Source of the DNA: Prevotellaceae bacterium
Lineage (GTDB): Bacteria; Bacteroidota; Bacteroidia; Bacteroidales; UBA932
DNA length: 18,042 nucleotides
Assembly (NCBI GenBank): GCA_031278495.1
Contig: JAITKG010000127.1
Span: forward strand, 1 to 18,042
Direction: 5' to 3'
Made by a program: the position numbers and the translations under genes. Positions within the stretch are counted from its first letter, which is position 1. Every line of letters starts with the position of its first letter. The notes below the pieces were generated by a model. That model searched no databases. It saw nothing but the letters and a program-made list of their open reading frames with translations, and was not told the origin of the DNA. This document shows positions 13,589 through 18,042 of the stretch, piece by piece.

Positions 13589-14554
13589 TTACGTGTAGCG
13601 TACTTTTTGCCCTATGCGCAAAATACTTTTCCGGGAAATTTTATTTAACTGGCACAGCCTGCTGACGGAGATGCCGGTTTTTTGGGCAATACGTCCTAAT
13701 GTATCGCCTTTGCGCACCGTCCACACGCGTATTTTTTCAATGTCTTTGATATAATCGAAATGTTTGGCGGTAAGGTAAAGGGTGTCGCCAAGTGTGGCGC
13801 GATGTTCAAAATCTATGATGTTTACAGGGTTGATAGCGACGCCGAGATAGCGAAGTTCATAATGCAGGTGCGGTCCTGTCGAGCGGCCTGTGTTGCCGCC
13901 CCAGCCGATAAGTTCGCCGGCTTTCAGCGGCTGGTCGGGCGTTACCAGTAGTTTGCCCAGATGTGCGTAAATGGTTTCCAAACCATTGTAATGCCGCACA
14001 ACCGCATAATAGCCGTATGTTTTGCTGCGCCGGGCGATGCGTACTGTTCCGTCAAAAGCGCAAAGCACCGAGTCGCCGCGTTTTAACCGCAGGTCGATGC
14101 CGTAGTGATGCCGCCATTTGCGAAAGCCGAAGTGGGACGTAACGCGGTTGTTTACCGGGTGGCAATAGCCGGAAAGGTTGATAGCAACCGTGTCCGGCAT
14201 ATCAACCAGCCGTATGCCGTATGGATTGACTTTCTCGCCTGTCCAGATTTTATAGAGCGAATGAGCGGGAAACACATTATCCGCAACGGCGGCAGTCAAT
14301 ACATCAACGGCGTCGCCCGCGTCTTCGTCCAGCGAAACGGGTTCGACTTCATCGTCCAGCGAAACGGGTTCGGCTTCGTCGTCCAGCGAAACGGGTTCGA
14401 CTTCGTCGTCCAGCGAGGCGGGTTCGGCTTCATCGTCCCGCACGGCGCCGGTATATAAACTGCCTGTGAGGTACAGCGATTCCTGTACTGCCGGTTGCGC
14501 TTGCGCCGCAAGCGCTAATAAAACAGGGAAGGCAAATAGCCAATGTTTATGCAT
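13589..14554 (-). CDS. Secreted M23 peptidoglycan endopeptidase with C-terminal LysM
   Basis: The 321-residue protein has a signal peptide (about 1-20, ending AAQAQP), an acidic 9-residue repeat region (about 41-79), an M23 domain (about 130-245) and a C-terminal LysM (about 278-321, VWTVRKGDTLGRIAQKTGIS). Zinc ligands are all present: H150 and D154 in HYGID, and H231 of H229-L-H231 after GNTGRSTGP. It should cut peptide cross-links in peptidoglycan in the periplasm, with LysM binding glycan. Its ATG overlaps the gyrB stop by 8 nt (ATGCATAA), so it is translated from the gyrB transcript. Partners such as EnvC/NlpD-type activators have degenerate M23 domains; this one looks catalytic. Confidence 0.93.
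   Translation of the reverse strand: MHKHWLFAFPVLLALAAQAQPAVQESLYLTGSLYTGAVRDDEAEPASLDDEVEPVSLDDEAEPVSLDDEVEPVSLDEDAGDAVDVLTAAVADNVFPAHSLYKIWTGEKVNPYGIRLVDMPDTVAINLSGYCHPVNNRVTSHFGFRKWRHHYGIDLRLKRGDSVLCAFDGTVRIARRSKTYGYYAVVRHYNGLETIYAHLGKLLVTPDQPLKAGELIGWGGNTGRSTGPHLHYELRYLGVAINPVNIIDFEHRATLGDTLYLTAKHFDYIKDIEKIRVWTVRKGDTLGRIAQKTGISVSRLCQLNKISRKSILRIGQKVRYT
14325..14432 (-). repeat. 27-bp minisatellite inside the M23 peptidase gene (4 units)
   Basis: Four near-identical 27-bp units plus a partial fifth encode a 9-residue acidic repeat (EVEPVSLDD type) between the signal peptide and the peptidase domain. Differences are single bases (GAC/GGC and CGAAACG/CGAGGCG). The unit is a multiple of 3, so copy-number change would keep the frame and alter only the linker length. 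Confidence 0.9.
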
Positions 14555-16517
14555 CTATTTTAGCGTATTTAGCATGTGTTTCGATAAATTTGCGGCGTGG
14601 CGGCACTTCGTCGCCCATTAACATGGAAAAGATACGGTCGGCTTCCGCAGCGTTTTCAATAGTTACCTGTCGCAGCACGCGGAAAGCGGGATCCATAGTA
14701 GTACTCCACAGCTGGTCGGGGTTCATTTCCCCCAACCCTTTGTAACGTTGCACGGGCACATCCTTTCCTTTGCCGATACGTTCTATGGCTGCGATGCGTT
14801 CTTCCTCCGTCCAGCAATATTGTTCTTCTTTGCCTTTTTTTACCAAATAGAGCGGGGGAGTGGCAATATAAAGGTATCCGTTCTTTATCAAGTCCTGCAT
14901 GTGGCGGAAGAAAAAAGTCATAATCAACGTGGCGATATGGCTGCCGTCCACGTCGGCGTCGGTCATGATAATGATTTTGTGGTAGCGGAGTTTGGATATG
15001 TTCAGCGCCTTGCTGTCTTCTTCGGTGCCTACCGTAACGCCGAGTGCGGTATAGATATTGCGTATTTCTTCGCTTTCGAAAATTTTATGTTCCATAGCTT
15101 TTTCGACGTTCAGGATTTTCCCGCGCAGTGGCAGTATTGCCTGAAATGTGCGGTCGCGTCCCGATTTTGCCGATCCGCCGGCGGAATCTCCTTCGACGAG
15201 GTAAATTTCGCATTTGGCAGGGTCGCGGTCAGAGCAGTCGGCGAGTTTGCCGGGCAGTCCCGAGCCGGACATCACCGTTTTGCGCTGCACCAGTTCCCGC
15301 GCCTTGCGGGCGGCATGGCGGGCGGTGGCGGCAAGGATCACTTTATCTATAATCAGCTTGGCGTCTTTGGGATTTTCTTCCAGATAATTGTTCAATGCTT
15401 CGCTCACCGCTTGCGACACGGCGGCGGTTACTTCATTGTTGCCTAATTTTGTTTTTGTTTGTCCTTCAAACTGCGGTTCGCCCACTTTTACGGAAATCAC
15501 GGCGGTCAAGCCTTCGCGGAAGTCGGCGGGGTCGATTTCGAATTGCAGGCGCGACAACATGCCGGTTTTGTCGGCATAACTTTTCAGCGTGGTGGTCAAC
15601 CCGCGGCGGAAGCCCGAAAGGTGCGTGCCGCCTTCGATAGTGTTGATGTTATTCACATACGAATGTACATTTTCGCTGAAACCGGTATTATATTGCATCG
15701 CCACTTCTATTGGCAGTCCTGTTTTTTCGGTTTCCAGATAAATCGGTTTGTCCGTAAGTTTTTCGCGCGTACCATCGAGGTAAGCGACAAATTCGAGCAG
15801 TCCCCGTTCCGAGTAAAACCGGTCGGAGCGGTAATGTTTGCCGGTTTCATTTTCGTTGTCCGTCCATTCGCGCCTGTCGGTTAGCGTAAGGTAAATGCCC
15901 TTGTTGAGGAACGCCAGTTCGCGCAGGCGCGTGGACAACACGTCGTAGTCATATTTCGAGGTGAGGGTAAAAATACTTTCGTCGGGCTTGAATGTAATGG
16001 TCGTGCCGGTACGGTCGGACACGCCGACTTCCTTTACGTTGTATTGCGGGATACCGTAGTGGTATTCTTGCCGGAAGATTTTCCCTTCGCGGTGAATTTC
16101 CGCCACCAGTACCGACGACAGGGCGTTCACGCACGATACGCCCACGCCATGCAAGCCGCCCGATACTTTATAACTTCCCTTGTCGAACTTGCCGCCGGCA
16201 TGCAACACCGTCAGCACGACTTCCAACGCCGATTTGCCTTCTTTTTGCATAATATCGGTGGGGATACCGCGCCCGTCGTCGGCGACTGTCACTGAGTTAT
16301 CTTCATTGATTGTAACGTCGATATGTTTGCAATAGCCTCCCAGCGCTTCGTCGATGGAATTATCAACCACTTCGTAAACCAAATGGTGCAGCCCGCGCGA
16401 ACCAATATCGCCGATGTACATCGACGGACGTTTGCGCACGGCTTCCAGTCCTTCCAACACTTGAATATTTTCTGCCGAATAGCCGGTAGCGGCTGCGTTC
16501 TTTTCTTGCTCTGTCAT
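14547..16517 (-). CDS. gyrB: DNA gyrase subunit B
   Basis: GyrB is the ATPase subunit of the enzyme that introduces negative supercoils into DNA. With the start at 16517 the protein has 656 residues. The GHKL ATPase domain shows EVVDN at 49-53, DDGRGIP at 80-86, HAGGKF at 106-111 and GLHGVGVSCVNAL at 121-133; QTKTKLGN marks the transducer; the TOPRIM domain has EGDSAGG at 442-448 and DADVDG at 520-525; the protein ends YAKIDA as in Bacteroides GyrB. These features and the overall similarity favour GyrB over ParE. An upstream in-frame ATG (16547) would add ten residues, but it lies within the -7 promoter element, so MTEQEK at 16517 is the likely start. The M23 gene overlaps its stop. Confidence 0.96.
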   Translation of the reverse strand: MTEQEKNAAATGYSAENIQVLEGLEAVRKRPSMYIGDIGSRGLHHLVYEVVDNSIDEALGGYCKHIDVTINEDNSVTVADDGRGIPTDIMQKEGKSALEVVLTVLHAGGKFDKGSYKVSGGLHGVGVSCVNALSSVLVAEIHREGKIFRQEYHYGIPQYNVKEVGVSDRTGTTITFKPDESIFTLTSKYDYDVLSTRLRELAFLNKGIYLTLTDRREWTDNENETGKHYRSDRFYSERGLLEFVAYLDGTREKLTDKPIYLETEKTGLPIEVAMQYNTGFSENVHSYVNNINTIEGGTHLSGFRRGLTTTLKSYADKTGMLSRLQFEIDPADFREGLTAVISVKVGEPQFEGQTKTKLGNNEVTAAVSQAVSEALNNYLEENPKDAKLIIDKVILAATARHAARKARELVQRKTVMSGSGLPGKLADCSDRDPAKCEIYLVEGDSAGGSAKSGRDRTFQAILPLRGKILNVEKAMEHKIFESEEIRNIYTALGVTVGTEEDSKALNISKLRYHKIIIMTDADVDGSHIATLIMTFFFRHMQDLIKNGYLYIATPPLYLVKKGKEEQYCWTEEERIAAIERIGKGKDVPVQRYKGLGEMNPDQLWSTTMDPAFRVLRQVTIENAAEADRIFSMLMGDEVPPRRKFIETHAKYAKIDA

Positions 16518-16544
16518 GTATAGATATGTTAAAATGTAAGGGTG

Positions 16545-16575
16545 CAAAGGTACAAAAAAAATGCCGTTATTGCAA
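16545..16575 (-). promoter_or_regulatory. gyrB promoter
   Basis: On the minus strand TACCTTTG (16552 down to 16545) is a full TAnnTTTG match, with TTG (16575 down to 16573) 20 nt upstream as a partial -33 element and a T-run between them. Transcription should start near 16540, giving a leader of about 23 nt to ATG 16517 and excluding the in-frame ATG at 16547. Confidence 0.75.
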
Positions 16576-16583
16576 TCAGGCTA

Positions 16584-16615
16584 ATGTGGAGATGTGAAAA
16601 TGTGAAAATGTGGCT
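16584..16615. repeat. Octamer array (ATGTGAAA), 4 units
   Basis: ATGTGGAG, ATGTGAAA, ATGTGAAA and ATGTGGCT follow one another directly. The array runs into GGCTGGCGCG (16612-16621), the same cap as in the rodA-ptb island but in reverse orientation. Confidence 0.85.
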
Positions 16616-16629
16616 GGCGCGGCTGGGGA

Positions 16630-16709
16630 GTTAAGAACTAAGAATTGGGCTGCGCCGTTAACCATTAACCGTTAGCCGTTATCCGTCGACCGTTAGCCGT
16701 TATCCGCTA
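16630..16709. repeat. Heptamer array (GCCGTTA / ACCGTTA)
   Basis: GTTAAGA, ACTAAGA and ATTGGGC (16630-16650) are followed by eight units in strict 7-bp register from 16654: GCCGTTA three times, ACCGTTA twice, plus ACCATTA, TCCGTCG and TCCGCTA. The array lies between the divergent gyrB and DUF4469 promoters and ends 13 bp before the -33 box of the latter. Confidence 0.9.
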
Positions 16710-16722
16710 ACCGGAACATTTT

Positions 16723-16752
16723 TTTGGATATTAAAAACATTTACTATCTTTA
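16723..16752 (+). promoter_or_regulatory. Promoter-like sequence overlapping the start of the DUF4469 ORF
   Basis: TTTG at 16723-16726 and TATCTTTA at 16745-16752 lie 18 nt apart and resemble the TTTG / TAnnTTTG consensus (last base differs). If used, transcription would begin near 16758, after the first ATG of the open frame, so that ATG could not be the start codon on this transcript. This matters for judging whether the ORF is a functional gene. Confidence 0.45.
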
Positions 16753-17327
16753 TGTCCGACGGTTACGAAATCGATACCCCCGTCTTCCAGCTCAAGGCAG
16801 GCTTCCCGGGCGAGTACGACGGACATGAAACCAAACTGCCCGACGGCGTGTACCCGCATGGGAAAATAACCCTCTCGACAAGGCTGCGCGAATACATGCG
16901 CAAGAACATCGAACCGCAATTCGAGGGCATCGTACAGAATGAGGGCTACATCGCCAGCTTCTATGACAAGAACAGCGATACCACCGACACATTCATCACC
17001 CCTGGCAGGCTGTACATCATTCGCGGCGGCGGGCTGAAAATCGCCTCCGACGAAGAGCGCTCCGCCGACACGGGACTCTACTACGAAGAAGCGGAAACCG
17101 GCGCGCGCATCCACGAAGAAATGAGAGACATCGCGCAGAACGAGCCGGCCGTCATTTCGGGGCAAGCCCCCACCACCTTAACCCCGGGCAAGGGCTACTA
17201 TATCGTCATCCGCACCCAGTCATCGGCGGTGCACGGCAGCAATCTGCTCAGGGACGTGCGTGAGGTAAAGAGCGAATTCACTGTAACAGCGCCTGTAAGC
17301 GCGCAGGAGGAGGCTCCCCTATCCTGA
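16752..17327 (+). pseudogene. HU-like / DUF4469 family protein, apparently lacking its N-terminal part
   Basis: The 191-residue frame ends in a clear DUF4469-type Ig-like domain (about residues 70-180: ITPGRLYIIRGGGLKI, ADTGLYYEEAETG, LTPGKGYYIVIRTQSS, LLRDVREVKSEFTV). In family members I remember, this follows an HU-like DNA-binding domain. Here residues 1-50 (SDGYEIDTPVFQLKAGFPGEYDG) resemble only the second half of that domain, and roughly 75 residues normally before it are missing. Upstream there are only repeats and a promoter-like sequence that overlaps the first ATG. The frame is otherwise undamaged. Either a truncated pseudogene or a shortened gene using an unusual start. Its TGA stop lies in the first unit of a 24-bp tandem array. 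Family functions are not established beyond probable DNA binding. Confidence 0.65.
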
Positions 17328-17442
17328 TGCGGTGGCGAATCAGCCCCTGATGCGGTGGCGAATCAGCCCCCTGATGCGGTGGCGAATCAGCCCCCTGATG
17401 CGGTGGCGAATCAGCCCCCTGATGCGGTGGCGAATCAGCCCC
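17324..17442 (+). repeat. 24-bp tandem array, 5 units (first unit 23 bp)
   Basis: Units begin at 17324, 17347, 17371, 17395 and 17419 and are identical except that the first has one C less in its terminal C-run. Each unit contains CTGAT and ATCAG as a 5-bp inverted repeat and a TGATG stop/start overlap. Reading one frame gives PDAVANQP repeats, another LMRWRISP; the third has a stop in every unit. A partial unit (CTGA) follows at 17443, ending a few bases before the likely HMA start codon at 17452. There are no unique spacers, so this is not a CRISPR array. Confidence 0.92.
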
Positions 17443-17451
17443 CTGAACCAA

Positions 17452-17805
17452 ATGAAAGCCATCCGGTTATTTTTGTTCTTATTCACGGGACTTGCCCTGT
17501 GTGTGACGGCAGGCGCGCAGGAACCCGACAGTAAAGCGAAAAAGAAGAAAAGCGAAAAGGTAACGTTCACCGTCAACATGTACTGCGAAAACTGCAAAAC
17601 GAAGATTGAGAAAAACATCTCGTGGGAAAAAGGCGTGAAAGACTTAACGGTGACCCTGGAAAAGAAAACCGTGACCATTGCCTATGACCCGCGAAAAAAC
17701 ACGGCCGAAAAGCTGAAAGAAGCGATAGAGAAATTGGGATACACGGCCGAAAAGCACCCCGACCGGATAACCGGGACGAGGATAAAATCCTGCCCGGATA
17801 AATAG
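17452..17805 (+). CDS. Secreted heavy-metal-associated (HMA/MerP-like) CxxC protein
   Basis: From ATG 17452 the protein has 117 residues: a signal peptide (about 1-23, ending TAGAQ), a Lys-rich spacer and one HMA domain (about 35-103) with the metal-binding motif MYCENC, followed by the usual KIEKNI...GVKDLTVTLEKKTVTIAYDP pattern and ending EKLGYTAE. HMA domains bind Cu(I) or other soft metals; this one should act in the periplasm or outside, as scavenger or chaperone. No metal ATPase or efflux gene is nearby to define the metal. The open frame extends upstream through the 24-bp array (MRWRISPL repeats), but the signal peptide directly after ATG 17452 makes that the likely start. No promoter was recognised in the array. 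Confidence 0.85.
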   Translation: MKAIRLFLFLFTGLALCVTAGAQEPDSKAKKKKSEKVTFTVNMYCENCKTKIEKNISWEKGVKDLTVTLEKKTVTIAYDPRKNTAEKLKEAIEKLGYTAEKHPDRITGTRIKSCPDK

Positions 17806-17862
17806 TCAGCCCTTAAAACCCCGTTAATTAATTGTTAATCATTGAAATAGTCATAAAAAAAG

Positions 17863-17893
17863 TTGGATAAAAGCGCCGGACTTTGTACCTTTG
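17863..17893 (+). promoter_or_regulatory. Promoter of the gene at the right edge
   Basis: TACCTTTG at 17886-17893 fully matches TAnnTTTG. TTG at 17863-17865, 20 nt upstream, is a partial -33 element. Transcription should start near 17898, about 33 nt before ATG 17931. Confidence 0.65.
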
Positions 17894-17930
17894 CCGCATA
17901 AAAACTGGATATTTATGATAAAAAAATAAT

Positions 17931-18042
17931 ATGGATAAAAAGGTATTGGTAACAGCTCAGCAACCTCGAAAAACCCCTCCGCCACTTATGCGGATCAGCA
18001 AGCCTAAAAAACTTATTGCTTTTGGGTGGTACGGTGGAAAAT
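17931..18042 (+). CDS. Probable D12-class DNA adenine-N6 methyltransferase, N-terminus only
   Basis: The frame starts at ATG 17931 and runs off the window after 37 complete codons. After a short basic leader, the end KLIAFGWYGGK resembles the N-terminal motif of D12-class DNA adenine methylases (Dam-like), where F.GWYGGK is part of the S-adenosylmethionine site and precedes the EPF.GG motif. The catalytic DPPY-type motif is beyond the edge, so the call rests on this short stretch and memory of the family. A tiny ATG frame at 17915 ends after four codons and is not the start. The enzyme could be an orphan regulator, part of a restriction-modification system, or phage-derived; the window does not tell. 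Confidence 0.6.
   Translation, partial: MDKKVLVTAQQPRKTPPPLMRISKPKKLIAFGWYGGK

Noticed and set aside
14748..15446. A 232-codon open frame on the plus strand opposite gyrB
   Set aside because: It is antisense to the TOPRIM and transducer coding region of gyrB; its translation is rich in Phe/Ala/Gly with no family motif and is explained as a shadow of gyrB codon use.
17324..17442. Possible CRISPR array
   Set aside because: The units are directly abutting 24-bp copies with no unique spacers and no cas genes nearby; it is a minisatellite.

Overview
The window looks like a chromosomal segment of a Bacteroidales bacterium (phylum Bacteroidota). The evidence is the close resemblance of PurH, MreB, GyrB and RodA to Bacteroides-type proteins, the purH - mreBCD - mrdA - rodA order, promoters of the Bacteroidota TTTG / TAnnTTTG type, the near absence of Shine-Dalgarno sequences, and an HU-like/DUF4469 family protein typical of the phylum. 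The species cannot be named from sequence alone. The housekeeping genes look intact. The unusual material lies between them and at the right edge.

Left edge (1-361): the last codons of an IS3-family transposase, a perfect 20-bp-stem palindrome, a probable IS terminal inverted repeat, a heptamer array and the purH promoter. 362-1894 is purH (last two steps of IMP synthesis). A small A+T-rich four-helix-bundle gene (1919-2284) and about 115 bp of heptamer repeats separate purH from the rod-shape and elongasome cluster mreB-mreC-mreD-mrdA(PBP2)-rodA (2401-8027), whose last four genes are packed with overlaps or a few bases between them. A 480-bp non-coding island follows, made of repeats and structured G+C-rich DNA.

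Middle (8465-10605): a strong promoter, then ptb and buk, which convert acyl-CoA to acyl phosphate and then to acid plus ATP (butyrate or branched-chain acid formation), ended by a hairpin built of heptamers. tdk (thymidine kinase) reads in the opposite direction. A divergent operon has a conserved Bacteroidales protein of unknown function, rsmI (16S rRNA methyltransferase) and a membrane-anchored helix-hairpin-helix protein.

Right part: gyrB and an overlapping secreted M23/LysM peptidase gene on the minus strand. Beyond gyrB the region looks accessory: composite octamer and heptamer arrays, an apparently 5'-truncated HU/DUF4469 gene, a 24-bp tandem array, a secreted CxxC (HMA-like) metal-binding protein, and the start of a probable D12-class DNA adenine methyltransferase cut by the window edge.

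The most distinctive signal is a set of intergenic arrays of 7- or 8-bp units. They differ in sequence from place to place but share short words and G+C-rich caps, often begin at or inside a stop codon, and are often close to promoters. I found no CRISPR array, tRNA, rRNA, reverse transcriptase or recognisable defence island.
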